Assembly (NCBI RefSeq): GCF_042453785.1
Contig: NC_091670.1
Coordinates: 35,661,501 to 35,725,500 of the forward strand
Direction of reading: 5' to 3'
Length of the DNA stretch: 64,000 nt
From: Malus domestica
Lineage: Eukaryota > Streptophyta > Magnoliopsida > Rosales > Rosaceae
The notes beneath the pieces were generated by a model. That model was not told where the DNA came from and searched no databases. It saw only the letters and a list, made by a program, of their open reading frames with translations. Each line of letters opens with the position of its first letter. The first letter of the stretch is position 1. The position numbers and the translations under genes were made by a program. Shown here in pieces: positions 54,919-64,000 of this stretch.

Positions 54919-57900
54919 ATGAGAGAAGAGAACCAATCGGAAACCAGAGCACGATCGGTCAAATTTTCCGACCAAAACCAGGTTCCGAAGTGTTCGAATG
55001 CGAAGGGCAGCAGCAATTCTTCAAGATTGAGGTCTGCTTCCTCATGGGGTTCTCACATTGTCAAAGGGCTTGCAGGGGACAAGAAGACCAAGGCGCAGCC
55101 CGCAGTCACGAGCAAGAAACCGCCGCTAACGGGGTCTGATTTGGCGAACCAGAAGATGCCTTTGGCGCCGGCTCAGTCGCGCGTCAAGCGCTCGCTGATT
55201 GGCGATTTGGCGTGCTCTGTGAATGCCAATCAGGTTCATCCTCAGATGTATCCGACTCACCGGAGGCAGTCGTCCCGGGACTTGTTTATTGAGCTTGATC
55301 ATTTGAGGAACTTGCTTCGGGAGTCCAAGGAGAGGGAGTGTCAGTTGCAGGCTGAGTTATCGGAGTGTAAGCGAAACCCGAGGGTTTTGGAGCTTGAGAG
55401 GGAGCTTGAGGTGAAAAGGAGCGCGCTTGATGATTTGGCTCGAAAAGTTGAGCTGCTGGAAGAAGAGAAAACTAGTCTCTCTGAGCAATTGACATCGATT
55501 TCGGAGAGGAGTGAGGAAGTGATATCGAAAAGGGAAGAACACGAAAGCTCGGCCACATCAGCATCAGGGAGTGTGGAAATGGAGGTTTTAGAGTTGAGGC
55601 GTCTGAACAAGGAGCTGCAGCTGCAGAAGAGAAATCTTGCTTGCAAACTTTCTTCTGTGACATCCCAGTTGGCTTCTCTGGCAAAGGCTTCTGAGGTAGA
55701 ATCAACTTCTATGGAAGCACTTCTACTAGAAGTACTTTTATTATAAACATGTATAAACTTTTATCAAAAAAGTACAAAGCGCTTGGAGTTTCTCGTTTTA
55801 TCTTTAGCAACCAAACACATTAATTGATTTTGTTTTCATTAATTTTACCGCTTTAGCTTTGTTTGCTTACTGCAATTTTGTTGTATTGGTTATCATCAGA
55901 GTGACATCGTTGAGAAGATCAAGGCTGAGGCATACGTGCTAAGGCATACGAACGAAGATTTGTGCAAACAAGTTGAAGGTTTACAAATGAGTAGGTTGAA
56001 TGAGGTTGAGGAGCTAGCCTACCTGAGGTGGGTGAATTCATGTTTACGAAATGAGTTGCAGAACTCATCATCCACCACAAATTCTGATAAGACATTAAGC
56101 CCCGCCTCGATTGAAAGGAGTGGTAAATCTGATGGAGCACTGTCATCTAGAAGCAGCAAGTACTTAGAATACAATGGTGGAAAGAGATTGAATCTGATAA
56201 AGAAACTAAAGAACTGGCCTATAGCTGACGACGATTTGCCTAACTTAGAAAGCTCAGACGAGGAAGCAAGAAGTCCGAAAAGAAGACACTCAATAAGTGG
56301 ATCAAGATTCTGTGCAGAAGACTTGGTGCAGACGAATAAGAGAAGGCAGTCTGATGGTTTTATGTGTATCCAAGAAATGGAGAAAGATACAGAACCAGTA
56401 GTTTCTCAAGAATATGATTTGGATATGCTTCATGGATCACAGTTCTTCGGAAATTGTCACGAAATTAACAAACTTCCATCTTGCTTAGATGTTGAGAAAA
56501 GGGCCTTGAGAATTCCTAATCCCCCTCCAAGGCCTTCATGTTCCATATCTAGTGGAACCAAAGTGGATGGTGCTGCCCAAGTTGCACCACCACCACCCCC
56601 ACCACCCCCACCACCTCCTCCCAAGTTTGCGGCGAAGCCTAGCACCACAGGAGTGGTACAAAGAGCCCCACAAGTCGTCGAGTTTTATCATTCACTGATG
56701 AAGAGAGATTCTAGGAAGGATTCTTCAAATGGTGGAGTTAGTGATGGCCCAGATGTTGCAAATGTTCGCAGTAGCATGATCGGAGAAATTGAGAACCGAT
56801 CATCACACTTGCTTGCTGTAAGTGCTCACTTGCCCAGTTATTTATAATATTTGTCTGCTTCAACTTCATTTCTTTTGAAGTACTAGAGCAAAATCCTTAT
56901 TGCTTGTAATAACCATTTCCTTTGCAGATAAAGGCAGATGTTGAGACTCAAGGGGAATTCGTGAATTCGTTGATAAGAGAAGTGAACAATGCAGTTTATC
57001 AAAACATTGACGATGTTGTGGCCTTTGTGAAGTGGCTCGATGACGAACTTTGCTTTCTTGTAAGTTTGATCTCTCTCATGCCCAGAGTAACCATTTTACT
57101 ATAACTGAGTGTGCAAAATAACTTCACTCACATATCTCTTTGATAAAGTACTTGATGTGTGAGATGCTAATTCCTTCCCTTGAAAAGGTTGATGAGAGGG
57201 CAGTCCTAAAGCACTTTGAATGGCCGGAAAAGAAAGCCGACACACTACGAGAAGCAGCATTCGGCTATAGAGATCTCAAGAAACTGGAGTCTGAAGTGTC
57301 TTCTTACAAGGATGACATCAGACTACCTTGTGATATTGCACTAAAGAAAATGGTTTCCTTGTCTGAGAAGTAAGAACCTTCATGGCTCTTTTCATAAGAC
57401 GATCCATCTTTTTCCTAGTAATTAAACTTACCAAGTGTTTCCTTACCTCTCACAGGATGGAACGTACCGTTTATAACCTTTTCCGGACAAGAGAATCGTT
57501 GATGCGTAATTGCAAGGACTTCAAAATCCCCACAGATTGGATGCTTGACAATGGAATTTTAAGCAAGGTAGACTTTGATATTCTCTATGAACGAATAGCA
57601 GACGCCTTTGTGCATCACATATCTGATTCGATGCCCGTCTTGCAGATTAAGTTTGGCTCAGTCAAGTTGGCAAAGATGTACATGACAAGGGTGGCTATGG
57701 AGCTTCAGTCGAAGGCAGCAGCGGAGAAAGATCCTGCAATGGATTACATGCTGCTTCAGGGAGTGAGATTTGCTTTCAGAATTCATCAGGTTAGCAGTGC
57801 AAGAACGAAAAAAGATACCCAGAATTTTATTTCTGTATCAAGTTTAGATGATTGAGATATGTTTCTTGCTTGATATGCAGTTTGCAGGGGGGTTTGATGC

Positions 57901-57961
57901 AGACACGATGCACGCGTTCGAAGAACTTCGCTACCTTGCTCATCTTCTCAACAAAAAGTAA
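54919..57961 (+). CDS. CHUP1/IPGA1-family protein (coiled-coil, proline-rich)
   Basis: Seven exons, 54919-55695, 55900-56817, 56928-57059, 57188-57369, 57456-57567, 57646-57789 and 57881-57961, give 781 aa with exact phases. A basic, Ser-rich N terminus (1-110) precedes long coiled coils (about 118-335). A run of 12 prolines lies near residue 490, and the conserved CHUP1 C-terminal domain (about 520-781) ends FAGGFDADTMHAFEELRYLAHLLNKK-like (shown to family knowledge, not all contiguous here). CHUP1 itself anchors chloroplasts to actin; IPGA1 and relatives bind cortical microtubules. There is no hydrophobic N-terminal anchor like that of CHUP1, so this is more likely a microtubule-type IPGA1-like relative (At4g18570-like). 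The last exon follows a tandem acceptor region, TATGCAG then TTTGCAG; the first keeps FAGG. Confidence 0.9.
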
Positions 57962-58244
57962 AGAGGCAAAAGGTGGTGAAAGGCTGAAAGCTTTATGGAA
58001 AAGTTTTGGCTAACCATCTCAGTAAGCTTCATACGGGAAAATGTATACCTTCCGTAGGAAGCATTCTGGGCAAGACAGCATAATTCGGCTGTAGTTTTTG
58101 TGTGACAAAAAATGTATACACTATGTACTGCAACGACTTCTTGTAAGTTGTACGATAAGAATCATACAAGTTATTCAGAATTTCATACTGATCTCTCAAA
58201 AAAAAAAAAACTTATTTTTAAGTACTTGCTGGGAGCCCTTGGGG

Positions 58245-58450
58245 GGCGTTTGTTTGCCCTCACTAAGTGGGACTGGACTAGACTGGACTAGCTGTTAGTC
58301 CAATACCGTGTTTGTTCCATGCTGGGACTAACATTAAGGGGGCGTTTGTTTGCTCTCACTAAGTGGGACTGGACTGGACAGGACTAGCTGTTAGTCCAAT
58401 ACCGTGTTTGTTCCATGCTGGGACTAACATTAAGGGCACGTTTGTTTGAC
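58245..58450. repeat. 96-bp tandem repeat with MITE-like end
   Basis: The unit starting GGCGTTTGTTTGCCCTCACT at 58245 recurs at 58341 with only a few mismatches, and a third, diverged start (CACGTTTGTTTGACAGGATT) is at 58437. GGCGTTTGTTTG resembles ends of Harbinger-like MITEs such as the one at 35611. The following stretch to about 58560 (GGACTGGACTAA..., GTCCAACGTTTGGTG) is related in an inverted sense. Confidence 0.8.
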
Positions 58451-59066
58451 AGGATTAAGAGGGCTTGGACTGGACTAAACTATAGTCCAACGTTTGGTGT
58501 GCATCCGGATTAGCTTTAATGAGCTTAACCCGGACTCGCTTGGACTAAGTACCTCTTTAGCCGTTCTTAACTAGCAACCCCAAAATTGGGCGGATTCGTA
58601 AGCCAGAGCAAACCGAGAGATTTTCTGCGTCTTCCCTTCGTCCTGTCTTCCCTTTGTCCTCATCTCTACGTTCCCTCAACGTCGTCCTTGTCGTGCTCTC
58701 TCATCTTCGTCCTCCTCACCCTCATCTCTGCGTCTTCCGATCTCTGCATCTGCTCGCCCTCATCTGAGTTGTATGGTAAACTTCGATTCTTCTATTAATT
58801 TCATGTATTTGTGTTGCAGATGGTAATTTTACTGAGCTTTATTTGATTTTGTTGTTTTGGGTTTGATAATTTTTGAATCATAGAGATCTGCACTTGAATA
58901 AATTAGGGTTTTGATATTTAGGTGAAATTGAAATTAGAATTTGGGCTTTTCATAAGATGAGATGGAACTTGGGAATTTAGGATGTCAAAGTTGTAAAACT
59001 TGGAAGTCCTACCCACATGTTGTTTTCCATTTTTAAAAATTGGGGTTTCAACAATGAGAGTACTAT

Positions 59067-59105
59067 GTGCGTGTGTGTGTCTGTGTGTGTGTGTGTGTGT
59101 GTTAG

Positions 59106-59144
<39 letters not shown>
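59067..59144. repeat. GT microsatellite
   Basis: Two GT runs are separated by TTAGTGTACTCT. It is simple repeat DNA. Confidence 0.9.
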
Positions 59145-59148
<4 letters not shown>

Positions 59149-59704
59149 TTATGTGTATGTCATTACCAAAAATCCTCGTCTCCAAGCATACTCTCTTCAA
59201 ACACCTCTTTCACTGTATGTTTCTATCTGCCAGATTAGGATAAATTGATGAGTTAGTGCATAAGAGTTTCCTCTTCTCGATTTAGTGTTAAAGTCATGTC
59301 ATTCACTAGAAGGCCTTTCACTGCCAAATTAGGTGAATCGAACATAACTGGGCATAGTTGTTTTGGTATGCTTTAGCTCATATCGAAACATTTGCGTTTC
59401 TTTAGCTTAACTTTTCTGGATGATGAGGTCAATTATTCTATTTGCATATTCTAATGTCACTGAGCATGGATAACTTGATTGTGCATTTCTCTTTTCTCTT
59501 AAGTTTTTGTTTTCATTTTTTTAATTCTTGTTTCATTTTGTTTCTTTATAACTTTCTTGGTCCTGGGATATATGTTGATTGAGTACAACGAATGTCCAAC
59601 GTTAATTAGCTGTTCAGGTATTTGGCATATAGGTTATTTTGTTCAAGAAATTTAACATTTAGCTATTGGCGGGTGAGATGGAACTTTTGGGTCTTACTAT
59701 CCTC

Positions 59705-59889
59705 TGTGTGTGTGTGTGTGTTTGTGTGTTTGTGTGTACTCATTAACGTGGGGGGGAGGGGGTGTGTGTTTGTGTACTGTGTGTGTGTGTGTGTAATTTC
59801 TGTGTGTGCGTGTGTGTGTTTGTGTGTACTCATTAACGTGGGGGGGGGGTGTGTGTGTGTGTGTGTGTTTGTGTACTCTGTGTGTGTGT
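59705..59889. repeat. Compound GT repeat with duplicated ~110-bp block
   Basis: TTTGTGTGTACTCATTAACG followed by a G run occurs at about 59730 and again at about 59819, each inside GT runs, so an ~89-90-bp block was duplicated. The LTR element begins directly at its right edge. Confidence 0.8.
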
Positions 59890-62112
59890 TGATCGGATCA
59901 TATTTATATATATATTTACTTCGAATTCACTCGTCTTTTCTTAGTTAGTTCCTTATATTTTTGAGCTATTTACGTTATTTTTGTGTTTATAGGATTTGTT
60001 ATGCAAAGAAAATAAAAATAGCACAAATGAGTTTTAAAAAGAAAAAGCTACTTGAGAGCCACGCCCTTTTTGCATTTTAACATAAGTCTTAATTTAGAAG
60101 ATTGCGTGTATTAACAAATGTAGTTTGCATATTATTGTGGTCATAGTCTTCTCTTTTTGGTAAGTAAGATATTTGCGTCTTCTTGCCCTCTCTATTTGAA
60201 GTTGTGTTTTGGTCCTCCAAATCTTTCGTGCATTAGTAAGGATTTATATGAATGTCATGTTGTAATTTTACCTCCATCATGGCATATTTGAATTATTGCT
60301 AGAAATATTCACTGCTTCTATAAGGTGTTTAAAGTTCATTTTGGCAAGTAGGAGCCTATTTCTCATGTATTGCACATTAAACTGCCAGAAAGAAGGAATA
60401 AAAAATTAAAAGGAGAAAACAAGTGGAGACTCACGGATTGGACAGCAAGAGAACACAGGAGAAGTGGGCTGTCTTGGCAAATGGAGAACATGTCAGAAAA
60501 GAAAATGGGATTGAATAAAAAATAAAAGGAGGCGCGGGGAGAGAAGTGAAGCCAGAGAGAAGCAGCGTGCGGAAAAATAAAAGAGGGGACAGCACGGTGA
60601 GATGGTGGACAGCAGAAAAAGAAGAATAAAACCGACAGAGAGAAGTGGACAGAGGGGGGACGGTGAAAGAATCCAAGGGAGAGAAAGTGAGAAAGAAAAG
60701 GAGCTGCTTTGGCAGCTGGAGGAGGGGAGAGACGGACAGAAAAGAGGAGATTAGCAACGAGAGGGAGAGAACCGAGAGCGGGGGGGTGGTTTAGCTGCCC
60801 TTGCAGCTTTGAAAAACACGTGCAGCAGGGGACGCGAGAAACAGAGAGCAGGAAGGGGCGCTGCCTTGGGCAGCGTAACCAAGTCAGAGGGGAGAGTGAG
60901 GACCGAGAGACGTGCAGGAGAGTTGGAGAGGGAGTGCGAATAAGGGAAGGCAGCGTGGATTGGTGAGGAGAGTGAGGTCAGTAGAGAGAGCAAGGTCAGA
61001 CAAGGAGAGGGCGCCAGCGAGGCGCAATCCACATGGGCAGAAGACTAGAGGCACGGGCAGACTGGCACTGAAGCACTCTCCTCTTTCGGTTTAATCTTTC
61101 CAAACTTCTATTTTATTTTTGTTTTAATAATGTGTAATTAAATTTATTTTGGCTAGAGGTTAATTCAAAGCCATGAATATATTTGTAATATGAATTGATT
61201 ACCTTCGGTTGTGATTTCATAAGTTGTGATTTCAATTTACTTATCCGTTCGTATAAAAACTGATTTGTGTATGTTGGTTGAGAGTGCACGCTTAATTTAC
61301 ATGCATGAATTTGATGCTAGAATATAAGTGAATTTCACCTAATCGTTATGAACTTATATTCACAAGTAGTGAAGGTTGTTATCCACAATCGTGTTAAGTG
61401 AATTCTTGGCAAGAGTATCATGCTTTTCATAGTTACGAATGCCTCGTCAATGCTTATAGTTTTCACAAAGTTTAATGATCTTTGATTGTATCTCTATTGT
61501 GCTTTTCACGTAGGGGACTTTTGAAGAATGTTTTGAATTGTTGTATGCGTTTTCCCGTCCAATTCAATAACTTAAGGAAAACTTGAAGATTAAAAAAGTG
61601 CTGTTCACGGTTAATCTGGAGTATTGAAATTTACAATTTATTAAAAGAACAACTGGAAATCATTTTGTATGCAAGTATAACATGTGTGGAGAAGAACCCT
61701 CTAGCCAGTCCGTCATTTATCATTTTACCTTAATTTTATGTTTTTGTCAATTCTGTAATTTAGTTAAGTTTAATTTACTTTTCATCAAAACCAAACACCC
61801 ATCCATTATTAAATTATATTATTTAGTTAGTTTTCTTTATTGTTAGTCTTTTAATTTAATTTCCGTCCATTTCAGTTCCTAGTGTTTAATTTAATTGTTT
61901 TCATTATTTTGAGTCATTTTAAGTGTGTTTCGAGTTATTAGAGTTTTTAGCCTAATTTTGTGTCCTTGAGTCTTATTTAATATTTTTAAATTAATTTAGA
62001 ATAGATTAGCAATCCCTCCTAATCCCCGGCCTAGAACGATACCCTACTTACATCTATACTACAATTGTCAAAAATAGGGTTTAATTTGTGTGTTTAGTTA
62101 TTTTACGCATCA
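59890..62112 (+). repeat. 5' LTR of the large element (2.2 kb)
   Basis: TGAT...ATCA ends are placed directly after a GT array and five bases before the tRNA-Asp primer site. From about 60380 to 61080 the plus strand is strikingly purine-rich (GAGA-rich). No second copy is in the window to confirm the left border. Confidence 0.65.
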
Positions 62113-62117
62113 AATTT

Positions 62118-62134
62118 TGGCGCCGTTGCCGGGG
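62118..62134 (+). other. Primer-binding site, tRNA-Asp type
   Basis: TGGCGCCGTTGCCGGGG pairs over 17 bases with CCCCGGCAACGGCGCCA, the acceptor end of plant tRNA-Asp(GUC) including CCA, from memory. Confidence 0.85.
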
Positions 62135-62504
62135 ATTAGTAACTTTGCTAATCCTTTTATTTTTGTTTTTGTTTATGTTTATATTGGTGTTTGTGTATTT
62201 TACTTTTGATATTTGATTTATTTTTCTTTCTTTGATTTTAGGCACAAATGGAGCTGAGGGAAATTTAAAGGAAAGATGCGTCCGGCTAAAGACGTTAAAT
62301 CAAGCGCTTCTTGGGAGGCAACCCAAGCATTCAACGAAGGGAGACTTTGGAATCGCTAACCCAATCAGATTTGCATTTTTACACCCTTATCTTTACTGCT
62401 TTCATTTTGTTTTGTTTAGTTAGTTGTGTTATTTGTTTGATTTCTGTGAGTTTGTGTTATTTAGTTTAAGTATGGGGGAAGGTTAACCAAAGTCTTTCTA
62501 CTTT

Positions 62505-62660
62505 AATTTACATAAAAAAAAAATAAAAATAAAAAATAAAAAAAAATGATATAATAAATATAAAAAAAAAAAAAGATAAAATTTAAAATTAATGATAAAA
62601 AAAAAAAAAAAATTACATAAAAATAAAAAAAAAATAAAAAAAAAAAAGTACAAATATTTT
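62505..62660. repeat. A-rich low-complexity tract
   Basis: About 155 bases, mostly A with scattered T (AAAAAATAAAAAT-like). It separates the 5' leader of the element from the antisense frame. Confidence 0.9.
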
Positions 62661-62683
62661 ACAATGATGTAAACTAATAGTAT

Positions 62684-63310
62684 TCATTGGTCGGGTGGTG
62701 CTTCAGTAGTAGGCGGGGCTTCAGCAGTCGGCGGGGCCACAGAAGGAGGAGGCAGCAGAGGTTGATCAGTTGGAGCTTCACTACGCGGTGCCGCTCCAGA
62801 AGACGAAGGCAGATGTTGTTGGAACAAACCCACAAACCTCCGATGATCAAGTAAAATTTGACCATCGGTGTCCTGCATCTGGTCAATCTTCCTCTTCATG
62901 CTGGTGGCATAGCTGTGTGCGAGCTTGTGCAATTCCTTATTCTCATGCTTGAGCCCTTTAATCTCTTGCTTGAGACTCTGTATTTCAGCCACCAAGGATT
63001 CAACGTGACGGGTTCGGGCATATAGGCGTTGGGCCATGTTGGATACGGAACCCGCACACTGCACACTGAGAGCCAGAGACTCCTTGACCGCCAATTCATC
63101 AGACCGCCTTGCGAGCAGTCTGTTATCTCTGGGAGTGACAAGGTTTCGGGCCACCACCGCAGCGGTCATGTCATTTTTCATCATCGAATCCCCCACGGTA
63201 AGGGGACCGGTAGGGGATATGAAGGATAGCCGCCATATGTTGTCTGGTGAAGGCGGAGCTGCCTCTTCACCAATGTTCAAGTCAAAACGACGATCAGAAG
63301 GGCCAGACAT
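62684..63310 (-). CDS. Antisense reading frame of the large LTR element (208 aa, unknown function)
   Basis: An uninterrupted frame of 208 codons runs against the direction of the element. The protein opens MSGPSDRRFDLNIGEE, has a conserved-looking DNIWRLSFISPTGPLTVGDS segment (about 24-43), a leucine/lysine coiled coil at about 95-130 (VESLVAEIQSLKQEIKGL and HENKELHKLA) and a low-complexity tail rich in Pro, Ala, Thr and Glu (about 170-208). It has no signal peptide or membrane segment and no motif of gag, protease, RT or integrase. I recall similar uncharacterised predicted proteins in rosid annotations, but cannot confirm that here. Antisense frames are known in Tat-lineage elements such as Grande. 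Whether it is expressed is unknown. Confidence 0.6.
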   Translation of the reverse strand: MSGPSDRRFDLNIGEEAAPPSPDNIWRLSFISPTGPLTVGDSMMKNDMTAAVVARNLVTPRDNRLLARRSDELAVKESLALSVQCAGSVSNMAQRLYARTRHVESLVAEIQSLKQEIKGLKHENKELHKLAHSYATSMKRKIDQMQDTDGQILLDHRRFVGLFQQHLPSSSGAAPRSEAPTDQPLLPPPSVAPPTAEAPPTTEAPPDQ

Positions 63311-63444
63311 TTTTCAGAGGTGGTAAAGAAAGAAGAGAGTCGGAATGATCAAGATTAAACAAGTGCAAGAAGGGAGTGTTTACAGGAGGGTACTCAAGTG
63401 TGTTGTGGAACAAAATTAACGCCTCTATAAAAAGAAGAAATCAA

Positions 63445-63590
63445 AGAGGCGCTCCTCAGAGAGGCGTCCTCTCGCAAATCGAAGAGTCGGGGCTCCTTTC
63501 TCAAAAGCCGGAGTTTTTTCTCAAAAGAGGGGCTCCTTTCTCAAAAGTCGGATTCTTTTCTCAAAAGAGGCGTTTCATTTCTTAAAAATT
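63445..63590. repeat. Composite ~47-bp repeat upstream of the antisense frame
   Basis: GGGGCTCCTTTCTCAAAAG followed by (C/T)CGGA and TTTTCTCAAAAGA occurs at about 63489 and again at about 63533; CTCAAAAG occurs at least four times. It lies 140-280 bases upstream of the antisense start codon, so it could serve as a promoter element. Confidence 0.7.
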
Positions 63591-64000
63591 GGGCTTGCTC
63601 AGAAACCACGAGCCGAACCCCGGATTTCGCAAGATCAATTCGTCCAGACGTGTTGTCACCCGTCACACGCAAACTCAGCTCTACGAAAATCACGGGCAGT
63701 CTGTCGAAGTGCCGATTCCAACCATCTGTCTCTCTCAGCCTAGTCAGCACTTGTCACATGCAACTAGCAGCTTTGCGGAAATTACGGGCAGCTTTGTCAG
63801 AAAGCGCGTAATTTGTATTCTTCACCCATCCACCGGCTGCCGACACTAAGTGAGAGAACAGTTCCGGTTGTGAAGACAAGTCCTATAAGTTTCTACCTTC
63901 GCCTTCCACAGCAAAAGCACACTCTCTCAGCACACCCTCTCAACACCTCTTCATCTCCGAAAATGCATTCCCAAAGAATCCTCTCGAGTCACTCTGTGTT
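63591..64000. other. End of window inside the large LTR element
   Basis: ATCACGGGCAGTCTGTCGAA (about 63690) and ATTACGGGCAGCTTTGTCAG (about 63781) are a diverged direct repeat about 91 bases apart. CT-rich sequence from 63905 leads to an ATG at 63963 with the frame open to the end of the window; it may begin a plus-strand frame divergent from the antisense one, but too little is visible. Confidence 0.35.

Larger units (their letters stand above)
57962..59889. other. Intergenic stretch with MITE tandem and GT microsatellites
   Basis: It starts with the CHUP1-like 3' UTR. A 96-bp tandem repeat follows (58245-58450), then a pyrimidine-rich stretch (58610-58760) that could be a 5' UTR carried by a mobile element, then GT arrays (59067-59144 and 59705-59889). 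I see no gene; the Cys/Val-rich frames are repeat translations. Confidence 0.55.
59890..64000 (+). mobile_element. Large LTR element of the Gypsy (Tat/Athila-like) or LARD type, cut by window edge
   Basis: A long 5' LTR (59890-62112) begins TGATCGGATCA and ends ACGCATCA, so its ends are TGAT...ATCA. The primer site TGGCGCCGTTGCCGGGG (62118-62134) is complementary to the 3' end of plant tRNA-Asp as I remember it. Just inside come GCGCTTCTTGGGAGGCAACC (about 62309) and TTTAAGTATGGGGGAAGG (about 62466), words I associate with such elements, an A-rich low-complexity tract, and an antisense reading frame. No gag or pol is seen in the visible 1.9 kb of interior, which suggests a large non-autonomous derivative. 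The 3' LTR is outside, so age cannot be judged. It sits in a GT microsatellite. Confidence 0.8.

Noticed and set aside
57568-57645. Treating this stretch as coding in the main CHUP1-like model
   Set aside because: Family proteins join SK directly to IKF..SVKLAKMYM, and GT-AG borders fit, so I took it as an intron; the retained form is listed as a finding.
59000-59948. Cys/Val-rich frames of 73-108 codons
   Set aside because: They are translations of GT repeats.
60431-61094. Frames of 60-108 codons on both strands
   Set aside because: They arise from the purine-rich segment of the LTR, with no recognisable domain.

Overview
This is plant nuclear DNA. Genes are split by short GT-AG introns and separated by AT-rich intergenic DNA full of MITEs, SINE-like pieces and LTR-element remains. 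The proteins are typical of eudicots. A woody rosid, probably Rosaceae (apple/pear group), is my best guess from the look of the dispersed MITE family and the Cassandra elements; that is inference.

Layout. 1-4475: a decayed Ty1/copia element on the minus strand. 6286-11205 (-): a JmjN/JmjC/C5HC2/FYRN/FYRC histone demethylase of the JMJ14/JMJ18 type. 16025-17236 (+): a PORR-domain organellar RNA-binding protein. 18560-20980 (+): LSD1, a three-zinc-finger cell-death regulator. 22103-22895 (+): a CASP-like membrane protein. 23819-25950 (+): coatomer epsilon subunit. 28318-32330 (-): UDP-arabinose 4-epimerase (MUR4/UXE). About 32.4-44.7 kb: a gene-poor stretch of transposons and satellites, including a 1.07 kb Mutator-like element, a Harbinger-like MITE, two foldback elements and three Cassandra LTRs with 5S rRNA-like segments. 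44866-46325 and 47943-49525 (+): two tandem RPL8 genes encoding the same protein. 49745-54231 (-): an EMB2279-like PPR gene that looks like a pseudogene. 54919-57961 (+): a CHUP1/IPGA1-family coiled-coil, proline-rich protein. 58.2-59.9 kb: tandem MITE ends and GT microsatellites. 59890-64000: the left part of a large LTR element with a tRNA-Asp primer site and an intact 208-codon antisense reading frame.

For the split genes I placed exon borders by eye from splice sites and reading phase. Summed exon lengths keep frame from ATG to stop in all of them except the PPR gene: JMJ 1040 aa, LSD1 170, CASP-like 192, epsilon-COP 294, MUR4 418, RPL8 259 (twice), CHUP1-like 781. From memory, JMJ14, a CASPL1B gene and LSD1 are neighbours in Arabidopsis (At4g20400, At4g20390, At4g20380). 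Epsilon-COP, MUR4 and EMB2279 are also neighbours (At1g30630, At1g30620, At1g30610), and JMJ18 lies nearby at At1g30810. The window therefore looks like an undivided ancestral block whose copies were lost differently on two Arabidopsis chromosomes. The genes do not form a pathway; they serve chromatin, cell-death control, Golgi transport, cell-wall sugar supply, translation and organelle biology.
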